Below, one piece after another: positions 27,007 to 43,778 of a DNA stretch of 64,000 nucleotides; the first letter of the stretch is position 1, and every line of letters begins with the position of its first letter. The DNA comes from Tetrahymena thermophila SB210. Its lineage: Eukaryota; Ciliophora; Oligohymenophorea; Hymenostomatida; Tetrahymenidae. Below the pieces are notes generated by a model, which had not been told where the DNA came from, did no database searches, and saw only the letters and a list, made by a program, of their open reading frames with translations. The stretch lies in contig NW_002476241.1 of the NCBI RefSeq assembly GCF_000189635.1, positions 310,001 to 374,000 on the forward strand. Direction: 5' to 3'. A program made the translations under genes and the position numbers.

Positions 27007-28613
27007 TTACAGAATTTGCTTAGTATCTTTTTTTGTTACGCTAAGCTAGTTGTTGGGTCGTATTTTTGTTGGTTAATATTACTTTAAATCAGAATCAGAA
27101 ATTCTTTAAATTTAATTAAAAAAAAGATTTGAATAATATAAAAATAAATATATACCACAAACAAACAAATTTTGAATTTTAATAATTTAAAATAATATGT
27201 TAGCAGCTAACCTTTTGACAAACAAATTTCCATAAGTATTAATTAAAATATTTTTAGGAGTATGAAATATTTTTGCAATTTTTTAAATGTTAATTAAAAA
27301 ATATTAGATTCAATTATTTTTTCTTTAAATTTATTTATTCTTAAACAAAATAATAAATTAGAATAATTTAGTTTAAAGCTTTAAAAAAAATCTATTGGAT
27401 GAGCTAATTATTATTAAAAATGAATGGAAATGTTAAAGGAATCTTAAATATCATTAAATCTAATTTTAAAAAATATTTAAACAATTTATTTATATTTTTA
27501 ACTAAATTTATTTTGCACTATTAATTTAATTGAAATGAAAAATTAGATTCTATTATGGTTTTGAATAGATCTCAGCCTAAATAAAAAATTAATTACTCAA
27601 ACATATCTTCCAATAAAAAAAGTAATTTATTTCCATAATAAATATAATTTTATATCTAAAAAAAGTATAAGTTGTACTTATTTAAATTTCAAAAAAAACT
27701 TTTGTTTAGAATAATGAATTTTTAGATACTTAAAAAAAATGTTAGCCTCAATGAACAATCTGATTTAAGAAGTATTTTTATAAACATATCAGATTTTATT
27801 GTTTTTAAATATTAGAAACAATTTTATTTTTAAAAGTCTAATTTTAAATAAATAAAAAGTGTTTTTTTGTAATACTTATTTAATTTTTTAATTAACTTTT
27901 GCCTTTTTATATTAATCAAAAAATTTTTAGTTTTATCTTTTCTAGAATTCAGCTTAGTTCTATTTGTTTTAAATTATAAATTTAATATATTATCTATGAA
28001 TTCCTTAATCAAATATACTTGTCCAAATTAACAAATTTAAAATATTTAGGTTTTATTTTTACTTTTAATTAAAAATGAACATTTCTCTTGTAAAAAAGGT
28101 TAGTAAATAGCTTTAGTTTATATCATACATTTTAAATTAGAGAAAAGGTTTATTAATAAAAAAGTTTTACCTATGGATTATATAGATAAATAAATACTTA
28201 GCAAACAATTTCTTCAAAATATATAGGTAGTAGAAAAGAAACTAGATTATAATGAAACAAAGATAGAGAAGTTAAAAATTGCGCTAAAAAATAAGCAAAA
28301 AGAAAAATTTATTGAAAATGTAAAAATTTAATTATTAGAATCCATCTATCAAATTTTTTTATTTGTTTATTTTACATGCATACATAATGTTCTTTTTTTT
28401 GCTTTTTTAGATGTATGACTGACTGACTGATTTATTAAGAAAAAAATAAAAAATAAATTTCTGCAATTAGCAGTCAAAAATTATTGTCTTAAAGTTTAAA
28501 AGAAAAATCCAAGCTTAGCTTATTGCAAAAAATTAAAAAAAAAAAATTAATCAAAATTAGGAATAAAAATTGATATAAAAGAAGATATAAAAGAAGTAAA
28601 GCAAAAAGCGACT
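27007..28613. other. AT-rich divergent intergenic region
   Basis: This lies between the starts of the LRR gene (minus) and the importin gene (plus). It is long poly-A/T with scattered open frames of no persuasive composition. No RNA gene seen. Confidence 0.5.
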
Positions 28614-31600
28614 ATGGCTGAATTTTAATAGGAAACTGAATAACTTAAGTAATTACTGCAAGCAACTTATTAAGGAACTTCGACTGAATAAGTTAAGCAT
28701 GCCGAAAAAGAACTCCAAAATGTTTCTCACCATTAGGACTTTCTTAAATATTTGGTTTACATAATGAAAGATACTGCAAATCCTTGTAAATTTTTAAATT
28801 AAGAATTAGCAAATAAACAAAAGAATTCCTTTTTTTTTCAAAAAAATTCAAACTTAAAAGAATTTATGTAGTTATTTTTTTTACTGATCATTAACCTGAT
28901 TTGAGATGAAGTTTAATGAGTATTTTTTATTAAAATAAAGTGCTTATGTAAAAGTCTGCTTCTAATTATGTTCACGTTTATGTTAGAAACATTTATAGCA
29001 AAACAAGTTAGAGTGGATAAATTTAATAGATCTAAGAAATTACAGAATAAATTATATTAGCCATGAGAGACTCAAATATCTCCATAGATTGTAAGCATAA
29101 TATATCTAAGGGTCTCAGCATTATTCTCAGCTTAGATAGACGTAAATAAAATTTCTTTAAGGCAAAAAAGCTCTTTAAGACTTTTCTATTATTTTTATTA
29201 TAAGTTTTCTTATATTTATTTTTTTCCGCGAAAAAATTTAGATAATGAAACAAAGCTGAAATTATTCTAATTAGCCCAAACTTGGATTCTTCAAGATGAC
29301 ATTGTAATTTTTCTTTATATTTTACGATCTCTCTGATTTATTAGCACTTTAGGGAGACATTTAAGATATTTTAAATCGCATTCTTCTTTTTTAACATATT
29401 TTTTTTCACTATAATTAATAGACTTAGCTAGCTTCCACTTTAATCATATTGCAGACTGTGATTATTTCTACACAATAAAAAGAATTTCTTGCTCATTTCT
29501 TTAACTTATTGAATATGCCTTTTTGCCAAGTCGGTTCCAATTATCTTACAGAAATAACTTCCTCTCTTCAATTGCTTGAAAAAAGCTAAAACGAATAGGA
29601 AACAACCTAAATTTTCTAAAAAACTGTCGAAGGGTAACTAACAAACTAATTAATATGCTTTTTCATTCTATCTAGCTCTAATTTTAGATGTAGCCTTCAA
29701 AAATATATACTTAATTTTTTAGATAAATAAATTAATTAATTAACAAATAAATAAATAGCTAGATTTTGAATTTTCTTATAGATAAATATTTTCCTAAGAA
29801 AAGAGCATATATTAATTAAAGCTTTTGCAAATAATTTTTGATATAATTTTTAAAAATAATTTTTTATTTCAGAATCAAGGTTTTGAACTTATGGGCAATA
29901 GTTTTAAAGGATTTAATTATTCAAGTTATGGAATCAAAAAATAGAAAGTTGATTTCCTTTGTGTTAGAAAATGAAATATTAGCAAATTTGATTTGTCATG
30001 GTATCTGTGTTACCTTAAACACTCCTCTATAAATTAAAGACTGCTTGATTTGCACTTCAGGATAGAGTGATTTTGATGACGCAGCAAATACTTTAAAATC
30101 ACATCTTATTAAGGCATATACTCGTATTAATCGTTAAATGTTTGCTGAAAGAAGCAAATTTGATATCTTTAAAACCTAATTCTTCAAATTGCTTTAATAA
30201 TCTCTTCCCATCATCCTTAAAGGATTGATGTTGTTCTGCCAATAGACTCCTGATTTCTAAGATAAGCTTGAAAATAAATCTTTATCCTCTATCGTCATCG
30301 AATGCTTAAAATTCTCTCACATTTGTGCTGAATAAAGCGAATTTTATAAAATCTTTTAGGATTGCTCTCGTGTTCTTCTCTTAGAAGTCATTTTCCCTTT
30401 GATGAGATCATCATAATCCGAGCAAGAATCATTAGAAAATAACCCTGAAGAATTTGTAAGATTGGCCTTAGATACATGTGATAGATAAGTAAATAAATGA
30501 ATTAAATATACCAATTTATTAACTTTTTAATTTTTAATTTAAAATAATCAGATTTCTTACTCTTACAAATGTGCAGCTGCTAAATTACTTGAAACTGTTT
30601 GTGATTACATTGATGGTTTTGAAACTATAGTTTCACTTTTACTTATATAGATTGTTGGATTTTCAATTAAATTTGAAAATATCACTGATGTTGATGCTAA
30701 CTATCCTAACTTAATTCCATTCAAAGAAACTGTTTTTATGTCAAAAACTGAAAGACACATCAGAATCGAAACCTGCTTCGTTGCCTTATCTGTCTTAAGT
30801 TATCTTACTCCTAAGAGACCTGACATAGTAGGATAAATAGAGCTCTTACTCAAAGAGCACGCTCAATTCCTCTTCAATCACAATATCCATAGTAAAAATT
30901 TACATTTTTGCAAATTATTTTAACTTATTATTTTTTAAATTAGGATTAATCAAGGTTAGAGTTTGTTTAATGTTAGGATATTACACAGATTCAGTCTTCT
31001 AAAATGAAAAAGAAAACTATAAATCTCTTATTTAATTCCTTTTATCCTGTCTTACACTTAAGGAGTAAGAAGATTAGGGAATAGTCTACTAAGCAATCGA
31101 CTCGTTGTAAAACATCTATGATGATGACAATTAAGTTAATTTGGTTAGTGAAAATATTAATGAAGTTTTACATGTCATCTTACCCCTTATTACCACTACT
31201 GAGTTCCACTAATTTATGGATATCGTTTTCCATATCTTTAGGTAATTTTTTAATTATTAAATATTAACTTTTTAAATAATTTTGGATTGTATGTACTATA
31301 AATAATCAATAAATACTTTTGCAAACCCCTTAAAATATACAAAAATTGGTTAAGTTTAATATTGTTATTGTTCAAATTAATCAAAATTTTTTTTGATTTA
31401 GAATTTGAGATTTTGTAGTTATTTTATTAAATTTATAAAAAATTAAAGCAATTAAAAAATATATATTTAATTGAATAAATAGATATCATAGCAAGAATAT
31501 AGCACCTTAAAATATCATAAATTGTGTTGGTTATTTGGTTAAGAGAATCATAGATGAAGTAAAGCTTATTGATGATAAGTTAAGAAACGACTAAATTTAC

Positions 31601-33150
31601 ATTAATAAGTGCTGGAATATCATTAGAGATATGTCTGATAACAAATTTATTGTTCCTTAATACATAAACAGCATTTTAGAGTAACTCAGACCTCTTTTAT
31701 AATGTGTTTAATATCCTGAAAAGATCGAATTCGATGAAGATATTATTTTGCTTGTAGGTTCCTTTATATACCATCAAAAAGCTGTCAATCCCATTTGTAG
31801 TGATTTGATAACTTGCTTCCCTCTTATTCTCAAAAAGCAATAAGGTGTTTTTGCACAACTCTTCAAAACTTTAAATAATGTTATTATTTATGGATAAGAA
31901 TTCTTAATTCAAAACGCAAGTCATCTTCAACTGGTAAGAATTCATATTATACCAAGCTAAACAGAAATATTAAATAAAAATTTTAAAATTAAAATAGATC
32001 ATTAAGATGGCTTACGATACTATGTTTAGCGACAGCTCTAAATCTACAGATTCTGATAAGGCTGAAGGTGCAGCTATCATGCAATTAATCGTTTAATCTC
32101 TTGGAAACAACCTCACTGATGAGATGTGGAAGATTATTTTCAATGCAGCTATTCAACGTTTCTAATCATAAACTAAATTAAGACACAGTTTTGCATATGG
32201 AAGGTAATAATTATAATAAAAAAATTTAATTTAAAGCATCAATCATACCATATTAAATTATTTTTATATTTTTTAATTCATAACAGAACTGCTGGTATCT
32301 TCTTGAGTGGTTTCAACTCAAACATATAAAAGTCAACTCAGATTTTAACTGAAATGGGACTTTTAGAACAAGTTATTATTTTATGTGTTAGCAAGTTAGA
32401 AATGTACAAGAGAAACTATGATATTAAGGTAATTTAATCATTTGGTTGTATAGAAAATTTAATAATAAGCTTAATTAAATAAATAATAAATAGCTATTTA
32501 TTATGAGTATGAGTAAAGTAATTGTGCAAGTGTCTCTCGATGCCAATAAAGTTCTTTAGATATTTGACTGCCTCATTAGCTTAATGATGAAATAAAAGGA
32601 GCTTGAATAGAAGCTTGAAAAGAAAAGAAAGCTAAAAGATGACGATAACAACAATAACAGCGATGATGAAGGAGACGACGATGACTACGATGATGATGAC
32701 GATGATGATGAAGACGATGATGAAGAAGTAGATGGCGATGAAGATAATGATCTTAATGTAAACCATTATGATAAGGAATATGACTGCTCTGTTGTAAGAA
32801 ACATTTTAATTTACTTTAAAATTTTATTATTCAATAAAGTTTTTTAGCTATTATAATTGAAATACTTAATATAAAATTTTATAATAAAGAACGCCGATAA
32901 ATTAATGTTAAAAGAAATGGTTAGCCCAATCAACGATGTGGATGAATTCGCTATTTTTAAATAGTCTTACTCAACAATGAAAAGCTAAAACTTCACTGCC
33001 TTGCAATAGTTAGTTTATGGCTTAAACCAAGAAAAGCAAAAATATTTGGCTCAATTATTAAGCGTACAAAGAGTAAATGTTGGAAGTGAACAAGTCATTA
33101 GGGTTATTCGTTAAATCAAACGTAAAAATTAGCAACAACCTCCTTAGTGA
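28614..33150 (+). CDS. Importin-beta family nuclear import receptor (importin-7/8 type)
   Basis: Multi-exon gene starting ATG 28614 (MAEFQQETEQLKQLLQATYQ) and ending TGA 33148-33150. The N-terminus is the importin-beta N-terminal layout of an amphipathic helix, HAEKELQNVS, then YVRNIYSKT. The centre is helical HEAT-type repeats. EVIFPLMRSSQSEQESLENN followed by NPEEFVRLALDTCDRQ matches the PLM...EDPYEYIR stretch of IPO7/8. An extreme Asp/Glu run (about 32640-32760) corresponds to the acidic C-terminal insert of IPO7/8. The tail DVDEFAIFKQSYSTMKSQNF aligns with the DEYQIFKAIFQTI segment just before the family's end. Known members carry ribosomal proteins, histones and other cargo through nuclear pores with Ran-GTP. 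About a dozen short GT-AG introns are needed, and some small-exon borders are approximate. Convincing for the subfamily; cargo unknown. Confidence 0.87.
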
Positions 33151-35887
33151 TAAAATAAGTGATTTAATGACTTATGAGAGTCAAAAAAGCACCACAATTA
33201 CCCAATTTAAAATTTAATTTATAAACATTAAAACATATAAAAACAACCCCAATAAAAATAAATAATCAAACAATTCGCAAATAAAAAACAGCAGGAATGT
33301 GACTTTTTGATTATATTTCAAAAAAATAATTATAATTAAACAAAAGATGTTAGAGGATTATTTTAAATATATTTTTATCAATTTTTTAATATTTATTGAA
33401 TTTAAAAGTTATATCTCAGCTTGTTTATATCATTTATGTAACCCTAAATTATTATCTTTTTTAATATACAATAAAATTTAAAAATAAAATTATTAAAATC
33501 ATTATTTTATCTAATACAATTAATTAATAAATTGGATATTTAGTTTGTTTTTAAAAATCTATCAAAAAAAAATTCTTTCATATTTTCAATATTTAGAAAA
33601 TCAATAAAGTTAATAAATAAATTAATAACATAAATAAGCAAATATGTTCATTAATATTATTTACAATTGAAGACTAGTTTAAAAATTATAATAAAGCAAT
33701 CAAACTCCAAATCAATTATATGTTAAACATTAAACAAAAAATAGATTTTATAATATATTTAATAAAAAATAATATGGATTTATGATTTAAAAATATAAAA
33801 TGATAACTCAATTAAATGATGAGCTGAACTGTAATAGATTCAAATTTACCATTTATAGGTTTAAATAAATTTTTTATCTCTGCAGAGTCATGAAAAAATG
33901 TGATAAATAAACCAAAATACTAATAAATATAATTTTTATTGTTTTCAAAATATATATTTAAGTTGACAAAAAAATAAGCGTTATGAATAAAATGATGAAA
34001 AAATTTAAATATTTTTTATGATTGTTTGCAAATAAATATTTATTTATTTTTTTGGTATTTTATTTTTTATTAATTTAATTAATTTTATTTGTTTATTAAT
34101 CTTTTATCTTGTTTTTAGTTTTAATTTTATTTTTTCTTCTTTAATTTTTGTCTATTTATTTATGAATTATTTAAATATTTGTTTTTTATTTTTATCAAAA
34201 TTTGTTTTTAATTTTTTATTTTATTTATTCTTTTTAAGCTGAGAGGAGGTGGAGGAGAGTGTCATCTAATTTCTTTTATTTCTATTTTAAAAAATATTAT
34301 TTATATATTTAGAATCTAAAAGAGAATTTTTGCAGATTTGAGTGCAAGTGCTCTAGAAATCATTTTTTCATCTAGGCAAATAGAAAATTTGATTTTTGAA
34401 ATATCTCATTTTTTTCGAAAGATGAAAGAATCATTTTTTACTTTGAAGAAGTTTAACTTTCGAAAAGAAAATGAAAATTTAAGAATAAATAGATTGGTTT
34501 CATATAAAAACTTGCAGGGAAAGGGAGCAATCGATTTAAGACCACCCACTTCATCATAATTTTAAAAAACTATTTCGTTTCTAGTTATTCTTAAATTTCC
34601 TTTTTGTTTTTTTTTTCTTCTTCTTTATGAATTTTTAATTAAATAAATTATTTATAATTTGTTTTTGAAATTTTGAAAAGTAAAATCTTTAGAAATTTAT
34701 TAATTTAGAATAGAAAGACTATTAAATAGGAGATCTAAATAGAAATTTATTAAGTTAAATTTAAGTCCAATAAATTTGATAAAGCTCATAAGAAAAAAAC
34801 AATAAAAAATTATGTAGAATATATTATTAAAGGAATTAAATAGGAATGATAAATGTTAATATAAAAAAAAATAATTTATTTTGAGAATAAAATAAAATTG
34901 AATTAATAGAAAATATTTTTTATTTAATTACTAGTTATTATTAATTTTATTGGTTATTTAAGAAATTCTTGCAAATTTAAGAGCATTTATTTATGCTTAC
35001 AAAATTTTAAGATAGAAAAATATTAAAATGATAGAAAAAAAGTTATCTTAAAAATGATTAATAAAAATAGCTACATAAAAAAACACTAATAGAAATAAAA
35101 CATGAAATAAAAAAATAAAATAACAAACAGGAACGAATGAGAGATAAATAGATAGATAGAAATAAGAGATAGCAATAAATTAAACTGGCAGAAAAAGGTA
35201 AATACAAAAGCATTTACTTAAAAATAAATCAAAATAAAAGGAAAAATTATTAACAAAATAAATTATCAATAAATAAATAAAGGAGCAATTAAATAAATTA
35301 AATTAAAATTGACAATCAGTGATTCTTCTTTATTTGATTCATTCATTTATTTATTTATTTGTAAAAAATTGATTCTTTTATTGATTTATTTATTAATTAT
35401 TGATTCATCTATTTATTTATTTGTTTGTAAATGAATGAATGATTGGATTAGTTTATATGATAAATAAATAACTCTAAAATATATGAACCCATCTATATAA
35501 ATAGAATAAATGACCGATCACTCTCTAACTAATTTATTTATTGAATAAGTATTAATTTCTTTTTCAAATTAATTAATAATTAAGTAAAATAAATAATCAA
35601 AATAATCAGCAAATAATCAACTCTAAAAGAAAGAAAGCAAGACAGGCAATTAAAAAAGGAAGAAGAAAATCTAGTTTTAAATGAATAATATGAAAAGTAA
35701 ACACATAATAGTTTAAATTTCACTCCATTTTCAGCAAGTCCAGCCCGATTAATAACTCTATTGTTGTTTCTAAAATAAACACTTGAGTATATAAAATGGA
35801 CTTGATTGAATTACTTTACTCTTGTATGCTGATTTCTCTCCTTAAATTTCTTTCATTTTTAAATATATAGAGTAATATGGCTAGCCT
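33151..35887. other. Large AT-rich intergenic region with simple repeats
   Basis: Mostly poly-A/T. TTTA/GATT-type simple repeats occur near 35300-35480, and GATA-like repeats near 35140-35170. A short G-rich patch lies at 34240-34262. A 74-codon open stretch follows at 34338-34559; it has mixed codons but no similarity I recognise. A short upstream GSK3 exon around 35680 is possible but unproven. Confidence 0.45.
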
Positions 35888-38826
<2,939 letters not shown>

Positions 38827-40918
38827 AAGAACAGCTGAAATTTTTAAATTCATTAAATCTCATCATTTAGTCTTCAACTATAAATAAATAAATACAAATA
38901 TACTCGACAGCAGCATCAAGAAGCAAAAAAAATATGGAATTATAAAACACTAGCTAATTAAATAAAACCTAAAGCAGTTTTGAATGAGTTTAATGTACAA
39001 AATAAGCAGAAATATCCTCACACCATCAAAAAAAAAACTAATAAACTAATAGAGTAGCTGCTTAATTAAGGAACGTTTTTAGGATTGCAAAGAATTAATT
39101 TTAAATAAATAAATACTTATAATAGTAATAATAATGCAAATAAACATATGTACTCATTTGATTATAATTACAGCTATCTTCCTCTATATTATTATTAATC
39201 AAAAAAATAAAAACAAATAAATAAATATAAATAAAATAAAAAAATTACATAATATTATCAGGTATTATCAATAAACTTATTAAGTAAAAATAATAAACTA
39301 TAATAATAACAATAATAAAAAAAATAATAATTATAACAATAGTAATAATAAGAATACTCGTGATTCTGATAGTAAAACAACAAACAAACAAAAAAATATT
39401 TACTTCTTTTAAACAGTTGCTTTTAATGACGCTGATCCAATTCGTTTGAATAAAGTTTACATATAAAACAAAGTAAAATAATACTAATATAACTATACAT
39501 TATTTTTTAAAACAATTTATTGGCTGAATGTATATCTATCTATCTATATATCTACCTATCTATCATCCTATGAAATTCAATTATCCTGATCTCTTTGCAT
39601 TCTATCTTAACTAACAACTTATCAAATTTAGTTGTTTACTCCAGAAAATATTAATTTGAGAAATGAGGATCTTTTAATTAAAAATTTGAAAAATTTAATA
39701 ATTCTTTAATTACTAAAAACTCACTCACACACTTACTAGCATACATACATACTCATCCATTTATCCTTTCCATCAAACAATAAAATAAGTCTGTTTTATT
39801 TTTTAAAGCTGTCTGATTTATTTCTTTTATTAAATTATTACTAATATGCAAACCAAAGTATTTTTAAAAATATTTGTAAACAAACATAAAAAAGCAGTTT
39901 CTTCACAGTATATAATACAGTTTATTATTTATGATTTAAGTTACCATAAATTGCTTTTCTTTTTCAACTATTCTTTAATGAATTTAAGTAATCATATTTA
40001 TTCTATCTTGTTACTTATTTTAAAAAATTTTTAGGATAAAATTAAGTTTTTAATTATTTAATGAAGTTAAAAGGACTAAACTCAAAAAATAAAAATTATT
40101 ATTTTGCATTATTTATAAATTAAAAATATCAAATATCAAATTTTGTTGAAATAAATTACATGAAAATAAATTATTTTTCTGTTTAGGAAGTATCAATTAT
40201 AATATTTTGAAAATTAAATTTATAAGATATATTTGCAATTTTATATAAGCAACGAGTTTGAAAAAGTGTTCAGCATAATTTCTCATAAATTAATATAAAC
40301 TCAATTCTAAGGCATAAAAAGCATAAATTCCTATAACAAAACATTTATTTTTTTTGCTAAAAAAATTAATTAAAAAAATTAAAATGAATTTATCAATGAA
40401 ATATCATTTTAAAATTAAAAAAAATATTTATTTTGAATCTAAAATTATATCAACAGATGTAAAAATATTGAATGAAATATTTAGATAAAATTAAATTATT
40501 AATTTAAATTCTAAAAAATATAAGATAAAAATTATATCAATAAACCATGATTCAACTAATAATAAATTGATAATACTTGAGGAGAAGAATTATTTTTAAA
40601 ATTTGCTGATCAGCAGTATTATTTATTAATAAGATTTTGATTTATTTTACAAGTAGACTAAAATTCGTCACTAAAAAAAATATTAGCATTATAATTTTAG
40701 AGTAATCACCTCACAATATACTTAAAATATTATAAATAATTTAGATTAGTTGATTTAATTAATTAGATAAAAAGAAATTCTGCCAAGAATTAATAATCTG
40801 TAAATAAAAAAAAATAAGCAAAATATTTATTATTTTTTTTGAAAAGAAAAGCAATTTCTCATCCTGAGACAATAAAAAAAAGAGCTGACTAAAATTTTTA
40901 TATATTTACGAAAGATAG
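38827..40918. other. Intergenic region with a Gln/Asn-rich open stretch
   Basis: Behind the GSK3 stop, a plus-strand frame from about 38890 to 39362 has no TGA. It reads TRQQHQEAKKIWNYKTL, then YPHTIKKKTNKLIEQLL, ending in a polyQ run and TGA. It has no ATG near its start and could be 3' UTR or an unannotated exon. TATC/TCTA microsatellite near 39535-39570. The remainder is AT-rich and featureless. Confidence 0.4.
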
Positions 40919-42577
40919 ATGGTAGACTTCCTTAAGAGAAAGTTGATGGCTGTAACAGGCAACTACATTACAATAAATTTAGATGAAAATAAAAAAATTC
41001 AAATTGAGTATAATGAACATTAAAATTAAACAATACAAGATCTTATTATCTAGAATGTAAAAGAAATAGCTAATGAACAGTAAAAAAAAAAAGATAAGAC
41101 TGACTTAAGCAAATAGTTCTGTGTTCTTATAAGCATTAAAGACAAAAGAGGAGTGATTTTTAAGAGAGTAGCACACAAATTTGAACTAATTAAGGACTTG
41201 AAAGAGTTCGATAATGCTGAAAGTGTAGAATTTGATATTGAAAGGTATCATAATTTCTACGAAGATGAAAGAAAGAAAAGACCATTATTTGTTTCTTAAA
41301 AACTGGAATCAAATGGTAATATAATATAATTAATATATAAATAATATAGCTTTGCTAACAAATTAACATTATTAAAAAATAGATAAATTTTTAATGAAGG
41401 GATAATTGGAAAAAAGGAGTAATAAAGATGGGAAGTTTAAAAAAAAGCAAGTTGTTCTTTATAAGAATCATATTCAATATTAGTAAGGAAGTAAAGCAAA
41501 AACAATACCTTTTGAAGAAATAAAAGTAGTAGCTCCTTCCACCGATTAATAAATGAAAAACACCTTTTACTTAATTACAAATTAAAGGCGTGATGGTCAT
41601 TTCTTTAAAGCAGAGTCTCTAATAAACATGAATAAATGGTATTAATTTACTCCAATTGTTTTTGGTGCTTTTTTTCTTCTATAACTAAAAATAATTCGTT
41701 TTTTAATTGATATAAATAAATCAGGATTAGCAGTTTACAGCAGAATTTAAATTACTACAGAGATATGAAATTAACAACAAATTATGATGAATAGATAGAA
41801 AAAAAGAATAGAGAAGTAACTTTGAAAATACAGAATCACACAAACTCACTCCTTTATCATCTTGAAGATATTGTAAAAAAATCCCACATGGTTAGGAGTT
41901 TATACAAATTTATAGAAAAAAATTTAGCATAACTTAATAAATTAGATAAAGATCTTTTATTTTAAGTTATTTCTATAAACCATGATCCATAAAACTTTGA
42001 ATAAAACTTAGAATACTTGCGTAAATATCTGTGTGATTAAAGCGAAAACACTTTCACAGACTTTTTAAAACAATAAAAAATCATCAATTAATTTAGTAAT
42101 TTATCTGAAAAAACTATTAAAGAATCAAAGTCTGTTGAGAATGGAATGAATAACAGCGACCAAGTAGATAATCTTAATAAATCAATTAATTTGAATTCTT
42201 AAAGGTATATAAGAGGAGGTGGAAGGTTGTTAAGTAGTTATTAAACTTATTCTTCTTTCAATAATGATACTCTAGAATCAAGATTAAAAACAATTACTAA
42301 GCCCATTGAAAGATTAAACTTCATATTTATTTCATACATGAACTACCAATATAAAGCTACTTTTAAATTCTCTGAAATAATTTCTAAAATTTTGTGCAAC
42401 TTCAGAACGGAAAATTTCCACTACAAACCCGAAATTAATTTATTTTAATTCCACCTTGATCACTAAGAAAGGATGATTCCAATATACAAAGACTACTAAA
42501 TGCAGCTAGAAAAATCTCACACTTTTAAATTAGATGAAAAAGATATTAAACCGTACATACATAATGTTATTTTTTGA
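40919..42577 (+). CDS. PH-domain protein of unknown function
   Basis: Three exons (40919-41315, 41383-41638, 41725-42577) give 501 aa and TGA. Residues 1-132 (MVDFLKRKLMAVTGNY) form an N-terminal region that I do not recognise. Residues about 136-225 are a pleckstrin-homology domain: the first strand LMKGQLEKRSNKDGKFKKK, then VVLYKNHIQYQQ, IPFEEIKVV, NTFYLITNQRRDGHFFKA, and the hallmark C-terminal helix with its Trp, completed across the second intron (MNKWISSLQQ). The rest is helical, probably coiled coil (DEQIEKKNREVTLKIQNH), with an Arg/Gly patch (YIRGGGRLL) and a folded-looking tail. PH domains bind phosphoinositides or proteins at membranes; the basic KRSNKDGKFKKK loop fits phosphoinositide binding, which is inference. 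The start is the first ATG with good composition downstream. Confidence 0.8.
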
Positions 42578-42679
42578 ATATATTTCATAAAAAATCAATA
42601 TTCTCTTTTAATAAACTTATTTTCTCTTATATTATTTGATAATCTTTAATACTTTAAATATAAGCTAAATCTAATAGAC

Positions 42680-43650
42680 AATAACTTAATTTCATATAAA
42701 TAAATATTATAACCACTTATCAAAGATCTAAATTTTTACATTTGCATATTAAATTATTTCTTTATCAATTATTTAACTAAAATAATTACTTTTTTAGATA
42801 TAATTGGATTTTTATAATTTCATATTTATAAAATAGGTGGTTTTGAACATAAAAATTAAATTAATTTATTTATTTGATGCATACAATTAATTTGTTTCTT
42901 CGAAAATTGCTCAGAATAAAATAAGAATAGGACTATTTGATAAGTATTTTAAGATATTTATTTAAAATTAAATTTTATGTAACAAGAATACTAAAACGAT
43001 AGTTATAAAAAATAATTTTATAATACCATAAATTATAATGTGGTATGATATAAAATAGAAGTAGATATAAATATAAATTTTATAAACAATATTAACATAT
43101 TTATTTATTATTTTTTGTAAATAAATCCTTTAATCTACTTATTTAATTAATCAATTAATTATTTATTTGTTCTTTTATTTGTTGTTTATGTCAATTTGAA
43201 AAATGAAATAAACAATAACTTAATCATACTAATAAATTTTAAATATTTCTTTATCTCTTATTTAACTAAAATTGATACTTTTTATTACAAATTTTAAAAG
43301 TTTTACAGCTTCATGTTTATAAAACTCTCTATTTATGCATTAACTTAGAATAAATTAATTTATTTTTAATAAGCAAATTTATTTTTTGAAAGATAGCTCA
43401 CAAAATTAATAGAACCGTTTGATAAATATTTTTAGATACCTAATTAAAATTAAATTTTATGTAATGAGGATATTAAAATAATAATTTTATAATAAGATAA
43501 ATCAATAAATGATATGATATAAAATAGGAATAGATATAAATATAAATTTTATAGACAATATTAACAAATTTATTTATTATCTTTTGTAAATAAATCTATT
43601 AATTTACTTATTTAATTAATTAATTTTTTATTTGCTTGTTTATTAAGAAG
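42680..43650. repeat. Diverged direct tandem repeat of about 0.45-0.5 kb
   Basis: Unit 1 (about 42680-43200) and unit 2 (about 43210-43650) share the same order of blocks. These are ACAATAACTTAAT, TTTAACTAAAA, TTTGATAA...TTAAATTTTATGTAA, TGATATAAAATAG, ATAAATATAAATTTTATA and ACAATATTAACA. Many substitutions and small indels separate them, so the duplication is old. It lies in the gap between the PH gene and the next minus-strand gene; no coding content. Confidence 0.6.
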
Positions 43651-43778
43651 TTTATTTATCTTTAAAAAAACTTTAATTAAAAAGATTATTTGAAGGTTTT
43701 TAAGTTGAAGTAATTAGGAGTGTTTTATATTTACTAAAACTATTTGCTAAGTAAATTTTTTATCATCCACTTTATAAC

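Noticed and set aside
28400..28440. ATG followed by GACTGACTGACTGA before the importin gene
   Set aside because: It meets TGA at once; the importin starts at 28614 with a family-like N-terminus.
39535..39570. TCTA repeat as a possible origin or regulatory site
   Set aside because: It is a plain microsatellite with no other supporting signal.
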